Below are positions 37,768-47,986 of a stretch of DNA of 64,000 nt, piece after piece. The notes below the pieces were generated by a model, which did not search any database, was not told where the DNA came from, and saw only the letters and a program-made list of their open reading frames with translations. The stretch is from Liquorilactobacillus capillatus DSM 19910 (GTDB taxonomy: Bacteria; Bacillota; Bacilli; Lactobacillales; Lactobacillaceae). The stretch spans positions 20,067 through 84,066 of the forward strand of contig NZ_AZEF01000008.1 of assembly GCF_001434915.1 (NCBI RefSeq), read 5' to 3'. Position 1 is the stretch's first letter; every line of letters begins with the position of its first letter. The translations under genes were made by a program, and so were the position numbers.

Positions 37768-38638
37768 GAAAAAATCAATAGCAAGTAAACGAGAGCTGAG
37801 AGGGAGAGTTTTAACCTGTATTTGTGTCGGAATAAGTGTTCTAATGATGACTGCATTAATACTTTTTATTACATATAAGGGGCTACAGCTCTTTAGTCAA
37901 GACAAGATTTCTTTGAGCTCTTTTTTGGGTGGAACAAAATGGAATCCGCGGGATAGGCAATTTGGGGCATCAGCACTACTGCTTGGTTCGATTACAGCCA
38001 CATTTTTAGCAGTGCTATTGGCATTTCCGTTTGCATTAGGAACAGCAATTTTTATCTCTGAATTTAAACCGCTCAAAGTAAAAAAGTATTTAAGGTTTTC
38101 AATTGAGTTATTAGTAGGTATTCCAGCGGTAGTGTACGGTTTTATTGGAATTGCAGCAATTGTTCCCTTATTACGCCTTCTTTTAGGTGGGACAGGTTTT
38201 AGTTTATTAGCAGGGGTAATTATTTTGGCAATTATGATTTTACCGACAATGACCACCTTATGTGTGACAGCTTTTAAAAGTGTTCCTAGCGCTTACCGGG
38301 AGGTTTCACATGCTTTGGGTGCGACACAGTGGCAAACATTACAAAAAATTATTTTACCGCTTGCGCAGTCACAAATTATTATTGCGATCTTATTCGGAAC
38401 AGCACAAGCTTTTGGGGAAGCAATCGCGGTCCAGATGGTGATCGGTAATGCAGTTTTAATTCCACGCCATTTAATGAGCCCAGCGGCGACACTGACAAGT
38501 GTTCTTACAACTGGGATGGGCGACTCAGTGAGAGGCTCCGTGGCAAACAATGCTCTCTGGTCATTAGCTTTACTTTTGTTAATAATTTCATTATTGTTTA
38601 ATCTGGCAGTGCACTTAACGACACGAAAGAGGTTTTAA
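37739..38638 (+). CDS. pstC: Phosphate ABC transporter permease PstC
   Basis: A 299-residue permease with about six membrane segments and the permease loop HALGATQWQTLQKIILPLA. It has the PstC N-terminal cytoplasmic stretch before the first helix. The start is one of two adjacent TTG codons (37739 or 37742) after GGAGCGGAGG, inside the pstS end. pstA follows 3 nt on. Confidence 0.93.
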   Translation: MLDPIRIDLKKKSIASKRELRGRVLTCICVGISVLMMTALILFITYKGLQLFSQDKISLSSFLGGTKWNPRDRQFGASALLLGSITATFLAVLLAFPFALGTAIFISEFKPLKVKKYLRFSIELLVGIPAVVYGFIGIAAIVPLLRLLLGGTGFSLLAGVIILAIMILPTMTTLCVTAFKSVPSAYREVSHALGATQWQTLQKIILPLAQSQIIIAILFGTAQAFGEAIAVQMVIGNAVLIPRHLMSPAATLTSVLTTGMGDSVRGSVANNALWSLALLLLIISLLFNLAVHLTTRKRF

Positions 38639-38641
38639 GCA

Positions 38642-39535
38642 ATGAGGAAAAGATTAAGTCCCCAAAGGCTTAACCGAGTCTTTGAAATTATTATTTATAT
38701 TATCGTTATATTTGTTGTTTTGATTCTTTGCAGTATATTAAGTTATATTATTTTAGGCGGTGTTCCTTACCTCTCATGGCATTTTCTAACAGCTAGTTCT
38801 AGTTATGTCAGTGTAGGTGGAGGAATCGGAGTGCAATTGTTTAATTCACTTTATTTAACTATTCTTACCTTACTGATTTCATTGCCATTGGCTTTTGGTG
38901 CTGGTATCTGGTTAGCTGAATACGCTCCCGCTGATTGGCTAACTGCGATAGTTAGAATTTCACTGGAGGTTTTAAGTTCACTTCCTTCGATCGTGGTTGG
39001 GCTATTTGGCTTTTTGTTGTTTGTAATCAAACTGCACTTAGGCTTCTCTCTTCTGGCCGGAGGACTAACCTTAGCATTTTTTAATCTTCCATTATTAATA
39101 AGAGTGACGGAAAATGCGATTAAGACTGTTTCTACTGAGCAAGTAAATGCAGGTTTGGCGTTAGGAATTTCACGCTGGGAGGTAATAAAAAATATTATTT
39201 TACCAGAAGCCTTTCCTAAAATAATAACAGGTGTTATTTTGGGAACAGGAAGAATACTGGGAGAAACTGCTGCTTTGATATATACTGCAGGTCAAAGTGC
39301 GGCGTTAGTTGATTTTAATAATTGGAACCCTTTAAGTATAACTAGTCCGTTATCTCCATTAAGGCCAGCTGAAACGGTAGCTGTCCATATTTGGAAAATA
39401 AATTCTGAAGGAACAATGCCAGATGCGGCTGCAGTGTCTGCTGGGTCGGCAGCGGCTCTGCTGTTTATAATATTGTTTTTTGATTTTAGTGCACGTTGGA
39501 TTAGTAACAGGTATCCAAATGTAAAGAAGAGGTAG
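38642..39535 (+). CDS. pstA: Phosphate ABC transporter permease PstA
   Basis: The second permease, 297 residues with six membrane segments and the coupling loop ALGISRWEVIKNIILPEAFP. GRILGETAALIYTAG near the end is typical of PstA. The start is ATG 38642. Confidence 0.93.
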   Translation: MRKRLSPQRLNRVFEIIIYIIVIFVVLILCSILSYIILGGVPYLSWHFLTASSSYVSVGGGIGVQLFNSLYLTILTLLISLPLAFGAGIWLAEYAPADWLTAIVRISLEVLSSLPSIVVGLFGFLLFVIKLHLGFSLLAGGLTLAFFNLPLLIRVTENAIKTVSTEQVNAGLALGISRWEVIKNIILPEAFPKIITGVILGTGRILGETAALIYTAGQSAALVDFNNWNPLSITSPLSPLRPAETVAVHIWKINSEGTMPDAAAVSAGSAAALLFIILFFDFSARWISNRYPNVKKR

Positions 39536-39550
39536 GAATAGATTATAGAT

Positions 39551-40327
39551 ATGGTCAAAGAGTGTAAGCAGACAGAAACAGAAATATTGGTAACCCAAAA
39601 ATTGAAAATTTCATATAAAGAACAAGTAGTATTAAAGGAAATTGATGTCAGCTTTCATAAAGGAACGATTACAGCTTTAATTGGACCGTCAGGAACAGGG
39701 AAAACAACTTTTTTACACGCGTTGACACGGTTGAATAAGAGTGGAACTATTGTCACAGGAAAAATACTTTATCATGGTATCGATATTAATGATCAAGGTG
39801 TCGATGTTTACCATCTGAGAACACATATCGGGATGCTTTTTCAAACGGCATATGTTTTTCCAATGTCGATCTATGATAACATTGCTTTCTCATTACGGTG
39901 CCATGGAATGAATGAAAAAGCAGGAATCAATCAGGTGGTTGAGATGAGTCTCATCAAAGCTGGTTTATGGGCTAGAGTCAAAGATCACTTAAAGCAAGAC
40001 GCACGTTTGCTTTCTAAAAGTCAAGCACAGCAACTATGTTTAGCACGTGCACTAGCTTTAAATCCTGAGGTACTACTATTAGACGAGGCAACAAGTCTGC
40101 TTGATCCAGTTGCAACTAATACGGTGGAAAATTCCTTGCGCCTGCTAAGAGGGCAGACAACAGTTATTCTAGCAACACATAATCTTGCACAGGCTGCTCG
40201 TGTTTCTGATGAAACACTCTTTTTAAATGAAGGACTTCTGGTAGAAAAAGGGAAGACCAAGGATATTTTTACACACCCACAAGAACAGACAACAGATAAT
40301 TATTTATCACATAATTTTAAGCGCTAG
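39551..40327 (+). CDS. pstB: Phosphate ABC transporter ATP-binding protein PstB, atypical
   Basis: A 258-residue ABC ATPase that follows pstCA and matches PstB in length and in SIYDNIAFSLRCHG. Walker A is GPSGTGKT (residues 45-52). The signature that is normally LSGGQ reads LSKSQ (154-158), followed by AQQLCLARAL, and Walker B ends DEATSLLDP instead of DEPxSALDP. The catalytic Glu (179) and the switch His in ATHNL are kept. Only one PstB-like gene is present, while many lactobacilli have two in tandem. Whether the altered signature is active needs testing. Its ribosome site is weak (TAGGAATAG, distant). Confidence 0.85.
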   Translation: MVKECKQTETEILVTQKLKISYKEQVVLKEIDVSFHKGTITALIGPSGTGKTTFLHALTRLNKSGTIVTGKILYHGIDINDQGVDVYHLRTHIGMLFQTAYVFPMSIYDNIAFSLRCHGMNEKAGINQVVEMSLIKAGLWARVKDHLKQDARLLSKSQAQQLCLARALALNPEVLLLDEATSLLDPVATNTVENSLRLLRGQTTVILATHNLAQAARVSDETLFLNEGLLVEKGKTKDIFTHPQEQTTDNYLSHNFKR

Positions 40328-40341
40328 AACCAATATTGGTT
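40328..40341. repeat. 14-bp palindrome between pstB and phoU
   Basis: AACCAATATTGGTT is a perfect palindrome just after the pstB stop. A near copy (AACCAATATTGGGT) lies at 59817-59830. No T-run follows. Function unknown. Confidence 0.4.
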
Positions 40342-40430
40342 AGCTAGTTTGCTTGTCTAAAACGAAAAGTATACAATCATATTTATTAACTAGATAGTAT
40401 GTGTTGGAAAGAGCTTGGGAGTGGATAAAG

Positions 40431-41105
40431 ATGCGTGATACTTTTGAAAAAGAATTGAATAAATTACATGTCCTTTTTGCAGAAATGGGTATGATGGTCA
40501 ACGAGGCAATCTCACATTCTGTTAAGGCTTTTTCTGATCACGATAATGAGCTGGCACAGGAAGTTATTTTACGCGATAAAAAAATTAATGAATGTGAAAA
40601 CGAACTTGAGAGTTTGACTTTGGAACTGATTGCGTTATATCAGCCCGTAACAACTGATTTACGCGATGTTATCACGGTTTTAAAAGCAAGTTCTGACATT
40701 GAGCGTATTGGTGATCATGCAGTGAGTATTTCGCGTGCAACGATAAAAATGAAAGGAACACGGCGAATTCCTGAGATCGAAGTTGAAATTGCTAAAATGG
40801 GTGAACAGGCTTGTGTAATGGTAGAACAAGTACTAGATGCTTATATTAAAAATGATGAAGAACAAGCTTATCAAATTGCAGATGATGATCATAAATTGGA
40901 TAATGCTTTAGAAAGCATTAGAGACAAGTGTTTAAAATTTATGCAAAATGACCCTAAAACCGTTGTCAGCGGTTCACATTATACACTTGTAGCAACCTAT
41001 CTTGAACGAATCGGTGATTATGTGACTAATGTGTGTGAATGGGTCATTTTTCTTAAAAAAGGTGAAATTGTAGAATTAAATAAAGATCATGAAGAAAAAA
41101 GGTAA
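40431..41105 (+). CDS. phoU: Phosphate signalling protein PhoU
   Basis: A 224-residue all-helical protein with two PhoU repeats and the conserved SDIERIGDHAVSIS and LERIGDYVTNVCEW metal-binding segments. PhoU tells the kinase about the state of the Pst transporter and limits phosphate uptake. ATG 40431 follows GGGAGTGG; an in-frame TTG upstream has a poorer site. It closes the pho-pst cluster. Confidence 0.94.
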   Translation: MRDTFEKELNKLHVLFAEMGMMVNEAISHSVKAFSDHDNELAQEVILRDKKINECENELESLTLELIALYQPVTTDLRDVITVLKASSDIERIGDHAVSISRATIKMKGTRRIPEIEVEIAKMGEQACVMVEQVLDAYIKNDEEQAYQIADDDHKLDNALESIRDKCLKFMQNDPKTVVSGSHYTLVATYLERIGDYVTNVCEWVIFLKKGEIVELNKDHEEKR

Positions 41106-41213
41106 AATTTATTTATTTTTTTTAAAATTATCTTTTTTTAAGAGTGGCAGTTTGCGTAAAAAAAGGCAACAAGGTAGAATCTGTAGTAGATAACAACTAG
41201 AGGAGGGATATTC

Positions 41214-41543
41214 TTGAATAACGATAAGAAGATTAGACGTTCACGTAACCGACTGATCGCGGGGGTCTGTGCTGGAATTGCCGAATATTTTAAAATCAAC
41301 CCATGGGTTATCCGGGGCTTGTTTATTATCTTATTATTAATCCCGCATATACAGTTTGTAACAATTTGTATTTATGTTGTTTTGTTGGCGATCCTACCAG
41401 CACCAAAGGGTAGTTTTTTTGAAAATTTCAGGGCTCATTTTGGAGAACAGGGAAGAGCTGCTTCAGCAGAACACAAACAACGCTCCACTTCAACTAGTAA
41501 TAGACGCATCATTAAAGATGTTCGTGAACATGATATTCATTAA
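41214..41543 (+). CDS. PspC domain protein
   Basis: A 109-residue protein with the PspC domain (about residues 5-62): RNRLIAGVCAGIAEYF, then a membrane helix. The C-terminal 45 residues are polar and Ser/Arg-rich. PspC family members take part in envelope-stress responses. The TTG start lies behind GAGGAGGG. It is followed by a YvlD-type protein, a common pair (as in the Bacillus liaIH/yvl region). Confidence 0.85.
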   Translation: MNNDKKIRRSRNRLIAGVCAGIAEYFKINPWVIRGLFIILLLIPHIQFVTICIYVVLLAILPAPKGSFFENFRAHFGEQGRAASAEHKQRSTSTSNRRIIKDVREHDIH

Positions 41544-41575
41544 GTAATATAACAAGCATCAATGGAGGAATTGAT

Positions 41576-41917
41576 ATGTCATTTTTACAGCGTACTGTGA
41601 TTAATGCAGTCGTTTTTCTGGCAACTGCTGGTTTTTTTCCCCAATATTTCCATGTCTCCAGTCTTTGGGTCTCACTTATTGCCGCCGCAGTGCTAGGTAT
41701 TTTAAATATGTTTGTAAAACCTTTTTTTGTCATCCTTTCTTTGCCGATTACTGTGCTAACGTTAGGCTTTTTTTACTTAGTTATTAATGCCTTTATGTTG
41801 GAACTAACATCAGTTTTAATGGGAGATACATTTAAGTTTGCAAACTTTGGAGCGGCATTCCTAGTCGCACTAGTTTTGAGTGGGGTTAACTTAGTTATTA
41901 CTAACTATCGAAGTTAA
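41576..41917 (+). CDS. YvlD family membrane protein (phage-holin-like family IV)
   Basis: A 113-residue protein with four hydrophobic segments and the family motif NMFVKPFFVILSLPITVLTLG. Automatic names call the family phage holin, but this is a chromosomal envelope protein found beside PspC genes. AATGGAGGAATTG precedes ATG 41576. Confidence 0.85.
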   Translation: MSFLQRTVINAVVFLATAGFFPQYFHVSSLWVSLIAAAVLGILNMFVKPFFVILSLPITVLTLGFFYLVINAFMLELTSVLMGDTFKFANFGAAFLVALVLSGVNLVITNYRS

Positions 41918-42000
41918 TAGTATCGAGATCCCAACTCAATTAGTATAAAGAAGACGAGAAGGCAGTACAGGGATAGATAAATGATAGGGGGGAATAGCAC

Positions 42001-42936
42001 TTGAGTAACAATGTAAATGTTGAAAGCTTGGCAACTGCTGCAGGAATGTCGGTTTACACAGGAGCGACAGTTTTAAAGCAGAAAATGATATCGACTAGTG
42101 ATATCTCACGACCAGGTCTAGAATTAACTGGGTATTTTGATTATTATCCTGCAGAACGGATTCAGCTTTTAGGTATGACAGAGATTTCATATGCACGGAA
42201 AATGACAGCGCAAGAACGTACCAAAGTTATGGAAAAGCTATGCGCGGATCCAACAACACCATGTTTTGTAATTTCACGGTATTTACCTGTACCAGAAGAG
42301 CTTGAAACGGCTGCAAAAAAGAATCGGATTCCAATTTTGCGGTCAAAACTATCAACCACTCGTGTCTTATCAAAAATGACTGATTTTTTGGAATCACAAT
42401 TAGCCGAAAGAAAGTCAATGCATGGTGTTTTGGTTGATATTTATGGGTTAGGTGTCTTGATAACAGGTGATTCAGGGGTTGGAAAGTCTGAAACGGCACT
42501 AGACCTAATTAAACGAGGGCATCGCTTAATTGCAGATGACCGGGTTGAAGTGTATCAGAAAGATGAGCAAACGATTGTCGGTGAAGCTCCTAAAATCTTA
42601 AATCATCTATTAGAAATTAGGGGAATCGGGATTATTGATGTGATGAATCTTTTCGGAGCAGGTGCAGTTCGTTCTGAAACAGATATTTCATTAATTGTTC
42701 ACTTAGAGAACTGGAGTCCAGATAAACAGTTTGAACGGTTAGGTAGCGGTGAACAAAAGGTCCGGATCTTTGATGTTGATATACCTAAGATTGTTATTCC
42801 GGTCAAGATAGGTCGTAACTTAGCTATTATTATTGAAGCAGCTGCTATGAACTACCGTGCACGAACAATGGGATATGATGCAACTGAAGCCTTTGAAAAT
42901 AATTTGAATAATTTAATTAAGAATAATTCTAATTAA
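42001..42936 (+). CDS. hprK: HPr kinase/phosphorylase
   Basis: HprK phosphorylates HPr at Ser46 and removes the phosphate, setting carbon catabolite repression through CcpA. The 311-residue protein has P-loop GDSGVGKSE (about residue 157) and the family signature [20 protein letters not shown]. The TTG start is 8 nt after a G6 run. hprK-lgt-gpsA is the standard order in Bacilli. Confidence 0.96.
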   Translation: MSNNVNVESLATAAGMSVYTGATVLKQKMISTSDISRPGLELTGYFDYYPAERIQLLGMTEISYARKMTAQERTKVMEKLCADPTTPCFVISRYLPVPEELETAAKKNRIPILRSKLSTTRVLSKMTDFLESQLAERKSMHGVLVDIYGLGVLITGDSGVGKSETALDLIKRGHRLIADDRVEVYQKDEQTIVGEAPKILNHLLEIRGIGIIDVMNLFGAGAVRSETDISLIVHLENWSPDKQFERLGSGEQKVRIFDVDIPKIVIPVKIGRNLAIIIEAAAMNYRARTMGYDATEAFENNLNNLIKNNSN

Positions 42937-42958
42937 TGTTAGAGAAAGCGTGGCGTAA

Positions 42959-43795
42959 GTGAATTTTCTTTTAGGAGCCTTAAATCCAATTGCATTTACT
43001 TTAGGACCGATTGAGGTTCATTGGTATGGCATTATTATAGCGAGTGCAGTTGTGCTGGCCGTTTATCTTTCTGTGAAGGAAGGCAGAAAGAGAGGTATTA
43101 TTGATGACGATATCTATGACATGTTATTATGGGCCCTTCCATTCTCAATCATTTCAGCTCGTCTTTATTATGTTATTTTCCAGTGGAGTTATTATGCAGA
43201 TCACTTAAACGAAGTTTATCGGGTGTGGGATGGTGGCATAGCAATTTACGGGGCCTTGATCGGGGCTTTGATTACAGTTATCGTTTTTTGTCGTAAACGA
43301 AAGATACCGGTTTTTCTAATGTTAGATGTTATTGCACCAACGGTTATCTTGGCGCAAGGAATTGGCCGTTGGGGAAACTTTATGAACCAAGAGGCTTATG
43401 GAGCAGTTACTTCGTTAGAATTCCTACAAAAACTGCATCTTCCAATATTTATTATTCAGCAAATGAATATTCAAGGTGCATACCGACAGCCAACTTTCTT
43501 ATATGAATCACTCTGGAATATAGCAGGTTTTATAATTTTGTTCTGTCTTAGAGGGCGAAAAAATCTGTTTAAACGTGGTGATGTTTTTTTAAGTTACGTT
43601 ACCTGGTATTCTCTGGGAAGATTTTTTATCGAACAAATGCGAACAGACAGTTTAATGTTAGGGGCTTTGCGGGTTTCACAGTGGTTATCTTTAGTTTTGT
43701 TTGTGGGAGCAATTGCAATGTGCCTGCTTAAGCGTTACTGGCAGCCACTTGAACCATGGTATCTTGAAGGAATAACTAAGTATGATAATAAATAG
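42959..43795 (+). CDS. lgt: Prolipoprotein diacylglyceryl transferase
   Basis: Lgt puts diacylglycerol on the lipobox cysteine of prelipoproteins such as PstS at 36865. The 278-residue membrane protein has [14 protein letters not shown] and [12 protein letters not shown], the signature of the family, and a later RQPTFLYES segment. The GTG start at 42959 has only a weak ribosome site. Confidence 0.95.
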   Translation: MNFLLGALNPIAFTLGPIEVHWYGIIIASAVVLAVYLSVKEGRKRGIIDDDIYDMLLWALPFSIISARLYYVIFQWSYYADHLNEVYRVWDGGIAIYGALIGALITVIVFCRKRKIPVFLMLDVIAPTVILAQGIGRWGNFMNQEAYGAVTSLEFLQKLHLPIFIIQQMNIQGAYRQPTFLYESLWNIAGFIILFCLRGRKNLFKRGDVFLSYVTWYSLGRFFIEQMRTDSLMLGALRVSQWLSLVLFVGAIAMCLLKRYWQPLEPWYLEGITKYDNK

Positions 43796-43806
43796 GGGTG
43801 TTTTTG

Positions 43807-44817
43807 GTGCGTGAAAAAGTAGCAGTTATTGGAGCAGGATCCTGGGGCAGTGTCTTAGCCAATATTTTAGTGATGAATGGGCACCAGGTACATATATGGT
43901 CACGAAGAAAAGAACAAATTGAAGAATTAAACGAAAAACATACAAATCACCATTATTTACCAGATTTTACTTATGATAAAAGACTTGTTGCTTCAGATAG
44001 AATGGATGAGGTGTTGACAGATGCGACGACTGTTTTGCTGGCGGTACCAACAAAAGCAATGCGGACAGTTGTTGCTGATGTTGCGCATTTTTTAAATGAT
44101 AAGCAACTTAAACCTGTTATCGTTCATGCAAGCAAGGGATTAGAATTAGGAACCCATAAAAGAATATCAGAAATAATTGAAGAAGAAGTAGCACAAGAAA
44201 ATCGGGCAGGTGTTGTTGCACTTTCCGGGCCCAGTCATGCAGAAGAAGTAGCGAAAAAAGATATTACGCTTGTAACAGCTGCAGCAGTAGATTTAAAAGA
44301 CGCTAAAAAAGTCCAACACCTATTCATGAATAATTATTTTCGTGTTTATACCAATACGGATATTATTGGGGTTGAGCTTGGAGCAGCCTTTAAAAATATT
44401 ATTGCACTGGGTGCAGGGGCCTTACATGGCCTGGGCTACGGTGACGATGCTAAAGCAGCGTTAATGACACGTGGGCTGGCAGAAATAGCTCGCTTAGGAA
44501 TCGCGCTAGGGGCAGACCCCTTAACTTTTATTGGTCTATCAGGTGTTGGTGATTTGATTGTGACATGTACTAGTGTCCATTCACGGAACTGGCGTGCTGG
44601 CGATCAGCTTGGACAAGGTGAGGCGCTAAGTGATGTTATTCAAAATATGGGAATGGTTATTGAAGGTTTAAGCACGACTAAGGCTGCTTATGAACTAGCT
44701 ATGCAACAAAAAATTGACATGCCTATTACAACGGCTATTTACCAAGTCCTTTATGAAGGTAAAAATATTAAACAAGCTATTTCAGATTTAATGCAACGTG
44801 AAGGTCGATCTGAATAA
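43807..44817 (+). CDS. gpsA: NAD(P)-dependent glycerol-3-phosphate dehydrogenase
   Basis: GpsA makes glycerol-3-phosphate for lipid synthesis. The dinucleotide site [10 protein letters not shown] lies at the N-terminus, and the catalytic Lys is in the [13 protein letters not shown] segment. The GTG at 43807 is preferred over that at 43798, since AGGGG is 8 nt upstream of it. The product is 336 residues. The 130-bp spacer behind it has an imperfect hairpin around 44854-44885. Confidence 0.95.
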   Translation: MREKVAVIGAGSWGSVLANILVMNGHQVHIWSRRKEQIEELNEKHTNHHYLPDFTYDKRLVASDRMDEVLTDATTVLLAVPTKAMRTVVADVAHFLNDKQLKPVIVHASKGLELGTHKRISEIIEEEVAQENRAGVVALSGPSHAEEVAKKDITLVTAAAVDLKDAKKVQHLFMNNYFRVYTNTDIIGVELGAAFKNIIALGAGALHGLGYGDDAKAALMTRGLAEIARLGIALGADPLTFIGLSGVGDLIVTCTSVHSRNWRAGDQLGQGEALSDVIQNMGMVIEGLSTTKAAYELAMQQKIDMPITTAIYQVLYEGKNIKQAISDLMQREGRSE

Positions 44818-44950
44818 TAAGCTTGTGCTGGAAATCGCTTTAGTGATTTGCATGAGTAATCAGTAAACAAAATACTGGATTACTTACATTAAGTAAGTTA
44901 CAATAAAAAACATCGAAAAATATAATTGATTGAAAGAGGGTTTCACAAAC

Positions 44951-45880
44951 GTGACTAAAGAATATGATGTAATCATTATTGGTGCGGGACCGGGCGGGAT
45001 GACTGCGGCGCTGTATGCTTCGCGGGCCAATCTTGCTGTTTTGATGTTGGATCGCGGTATTTATGGTGGTCAGATGAATAATACCGCTGAAGTTGAGAAT
45101 TATCCTGGGTTTAAGTCTATCTTAGGTCCGGACTTAGCCAAAGAGATGTATGAAAGTTCAACCCAGTTTAATGCGGAATATGCATATGGAAATGTTGAAA
45201 AGATAACGATTACTACTGATAATATGAAAGTAATTAAGACAGATAGTGATGAATATAAGACTAAAGCAGTTATTATTGCGACTGGATCACAGTATAAAAA
45301 GTTAGGGGTTCCTGGCGAAGATGAATATAGTGGACGTGGAGTTTCTTACTGTGCTGTTTGTGATGGTGCGTTCTTCCGTGACCGTGAAGTAGTTGTCATT
45401 GGTGGTGGAGACTCTGCAATTGAAGAGGGATCATATCTCACGCAATTAGTTAAGAAAGTAGATGTTATTCACCGTCGTGACGAGTTGCGTGCACAGAAGA
45501 TTTTACAGAACCGTGCGTTTGCTAATCCCAAAATAAACTTTGTGTGGGATACGATTGTTACTGAAATAAAAGGTGACGAACAAAAAGTGACCGGTGTGAT
45601 AACACATAACAAAAAAACAGGTGAAAACAAAGAGTTACCAATCAGTGGTGTCTTTATTTATGTTGGTGTCGAACCAATGACTGAGTCATTTAGAGAACTT
45701 GGAATTACTGATGATGAAGGATGGATCACGACTAATGAAAAAATGGAAACTACTGTCCCAGGAATTTTTGCAATAGGTGATGTTCGTAAAAAAGAATTGC
45801 GCCAGATAACAACTGCAGTTGGTGATGGTGGAATTGCTGGCCAGGGTGTCTTTAGTTATATTGAATCATTAAAAGATTGA
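44951..45880 (+). CDS. trxB: Thioredoxin-disulfide reductase
   Basis: An FAD/NADPH flavoprotein with GAGPGGMTAA at the N-terminus, redox-active CAVC in SYCAVCDGAFF, and the NADPH-binding GGGDSAIEE. The GTG at 44951 lies 10 nt after AGAGGG and is preferred over an upstream TTG. At 309 residues it is normal. It supplies electrons to thioredoxin and probably to NrdH. Confidence 0.95.
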   Translation: MTKEYDVIIIGAGPGGMTAALYASRANLAVLMLDRGIYGGQMNNTAEVENYPGFKSILGPDLAKEMYESSTQFNAEYAYGNVEKITITTDNMKVIKTDSDEYKTKAVIIATGSQYKKLGVPGEDEYSGRGVSYCAVCDGAFFRDREVVVIGGGDSAIEEGSYLTQLVKKVDVIHRRDELRAQKILQNRAFANPKINFVWDTIVTEIKGDEQKVTGVITHNKKTGENKELPISGVFIYVGVEPMTESFRELGITDDEGWITTNEKMETTVPGIFAIGDVRKKELRQITTAVGDGGIAGQGVFSYIESLKD

Positions 45881-45931
45881 GCAGCTTGTTTTGGAATTAA
45901 CAAGAAATTATTAAAAACTGAATAGTTGTTT

Positions 45932-45977
45932 AGGCAGTGTAAAGATAGTTGTAATATATCTTGCACTGCCTCTTTTT
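45932..45977 (+). terminator. Terminator after trxB
   Basis: AGGCAGTG (45932-45939) pairs with CACTGCCT (45964-45971) and an inner AAGATA/TATCTT helix adds to it; CTTTTTG follows. Confidence 0.88.
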
Positions 45978-46159
45978 GCCTGTAAGTTAGGCAGTAGAGT
46001 TGGAAAAAGGTTTGTATGAAGTCTGTAGAAGTTGTAAGTAATAGAATACTGCAGATTTTAAGATGTAGTGAGAATTATGATAAAGATTTTGTTACTTTTT
46101 GAATAAAACGGTTTATTTTATAGTATACTAAACTCAGAGATAATTATGGGAGTGATTAT

Positions 46160-47887
46160 GTGAGTTGGGAAAAAATTTATAAAACATGGGCTGACTATCA
46201 AGGCCTGGAAAAATCATTAAAACAGGAGCTAACTTCGCTTGAGGGTAATGAAGCAGAACTTGAAGATGCTTTCTATGCTCCATTAGAATTTGGAACTGCG
46301 GGAATGCGTGGGGTTCTTGGAGTCGGTATTAATCGAATGAACATTTATACCGTTCGGCAAGCAACTGAAGGGCTAGCTTTATTCATGGATACGTTAGATG
46401 ACAAAACAAAGCAGCGTGGAGTTGCAATTAGCTTTGACTCACGTCACCATTCTAAAGATTTTGCACATGAAGCTGCTAAGGTTCTTGGAGCACATGGAAT
46501 ACCAAGCTATGTTTTTGAGAGTCTTCGTCCAACTCCAGAACTATCATTTACAGTTCGTCATCTGCATACGTATGCAGGTATTATGGTGACAGCTAGCCAT
46601 AATCCAAAGCAATATAATGGATATAAGATCTATGGTGAAGACGGTGGACAGATGCCGCCAGAAGAATCGAATATGATTACAAGATTTGTTCGTCAAGCAA
46701 GTGACTTATTTGCCATTAAAGTTGCTGATGAAGCAGTACTGGCAAAGAACAAGCTGACAAAAATAATTGGTGATGAAGTAGATCAAGCTTATCTGGCTGA
46801 AGTTAAAAAGGTTACAATTGATCAGCCTCTTGTTACCAAAGAGGGTCAAACGATGAAACTGATCTTTTCGCCACTTCATGGAACTGGCGCGATGCTTGGT
46901 GAAAAAGCCTTGAAGCAAGCAGGTTTTGCCAACTTTACGATGGTACCAGAACAAGCCAAAGCAGATCCTGAATTCTCGACGGTTACTAAACCTAACCCAG
47001 AAGATCCAGCAGCTTTTGATTTATCAATAGCCTTAGGCAAAAAAGAAGATGCAGATTTGTTGATTGCTGTTGATCCGGATGCTGATCGTTTAGGCGCGGC
47101 TGTTCGGCAACCAACAGGCGAATATCAATTATTAACTGGAAATCAAATTGCTGCCTTAATGTTGGACTACATCTTGACGGCACGTCAGAAAAATAATAAG
47201 TTGCCTAAAAATGCAGCTGTAGTGAAGTCGATCGTGTCAAGCGAATTTGCTACTGCAATTGCTAAAAACTATGGAACGCAGATGATCAATGTCCTGACTG
47301 GTTTTAAGTTTATTGCCGAACAGATCAAGCATTTTGAAGAGACAAATGAGCATACTTTCGTCTTTGGATTTGAGGAAAGTTACGGCTACTTAGTTCGACC
47401 ATTTGTACGTGATAAAGACGCTATCCAATCACTTGTGATGCTGGCTGAAGTTGCTGCTTACTATAAAGAACAAGGCAAGAATCTTTATGATGGGTTGCAG
47501 GAGCTGTTTAAAAAATATGGTTATTTCGCTGAAAAGACGATTGCTTTAACCTTTGATGGAGTCGAGGGTGCACAAGAAATTGAACAATTAATGACGCAAT
47601 TTCGTGAAAGTGCGCCGGCAAGTTTTGCTGACGTTGAAGTAACAGCTATGGAGGACTTCGCAAATTCTGAAAAACATGTTAAAAATGGTGAAACAGAGAC
47701 GATTGCTTTACCTAAATCAAATGTTTTAAAGTATTTGTTAGCAGATGGCTCATGGATTGCGGTTCGTCCTTCAGGAACTGAACCTAAAATTAAATTCTAT
47801 ATCGGGACACAAGCAGATTCACAGGATAAAGCACTTGCTAAAAGAAAAGCTTTTGAAGATGCTATCAATGCATTTATTAAAAAATAG
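46160..47887 (+). CDS. pgcA: Phosphoglucomutase (alpha-PGM, PgcA type)
   Basis: The enzyme interconverts glucose-6-P and glucose-1-P, feeding nucleotide-sugar and wall polymer synthesis. The 575-residue protein has the phosphoserine loop TASHNPKQYNGYK, the metal loop DPDADR, GFEESYGYL and the phosphate-binding RPSGTEPKIK. The GTG start lies behind GGGAGTG, with TATACT at 46124-46129 as likely -10. trxB followed by pgm is a common lactobacillus order. Confidence 0.94.
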   Translation: MSWEKIYKTWADYQGLEKSLKQELTSLEGNEAELEDAFYAPLEFGTAGMRGVLGVGINRMNIYTVRQATEGLALFMDTLDDKTKQRGVAISFDSRHHSKDFAHEAAKVLGAHGIPSYVFESLRPTPELSFTVRHLHTYAGIMVTASHNPKQYNGYKIYGEDGGQMPPEESNMITRFVRQASDLFAIKVADEAVLAKNKLTKIIGDEVDQAYLAEVKKVTIDQPLVTKEGQTMKLIFSPLHGTGAMLGEKALKQAGFANFTMVPEQAKADPEFSTVTKPNPEDPAAFDLSIALGKKEDADLLIAVDPDADRLGAAVRQPTGEYQLLTGNQIAALMLDYILTARQKNNKLPKNAAVVKSIVSSEFATAIAKNYGTQMINVLTGFKFIAEQIKHFEETNEHTFVFGFEESYGYLVRPFVRDKDAIQSLVMLAEVAAYYKEQGKNLYDGLQELFKKYGYFAEKTIALTFDGVEGAQEIEQLMTQFRESAPASFADVEVTAMEDFANSEKHVKNGETETIALPKSNVLKYLLADGSWIAVRPSGTEPKIKFYIGTQADSQDKALAKRKAFEDAINAFIKK

Positions 47888-47912
47888 CTAACAGTTTTAA
47901 GTTATACTTAGA

Positions 47913-47949
47913 AGAGGAAAACGAATCAGAGTTCGCCTTTCCTCTTTTT
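47913..47949 (+). terminator. Terminator after pgcA
   Basis: GAGGAAAACGAA pairs with TTCGCCTTTCCTC around a short loop, followed by TTTTTG. Confidence 0.8.
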
Positions 47950-47986
47950 GTATACACCTAGAATTTGGTTGGAGGGAGACTGTCTA

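Noticed and set aside
41576..41917. Phage holin as evidence for a prophage
   Set aside because: The family name is misleading; this is a YvlD-type envelope protein in a conserved chromosomal context.
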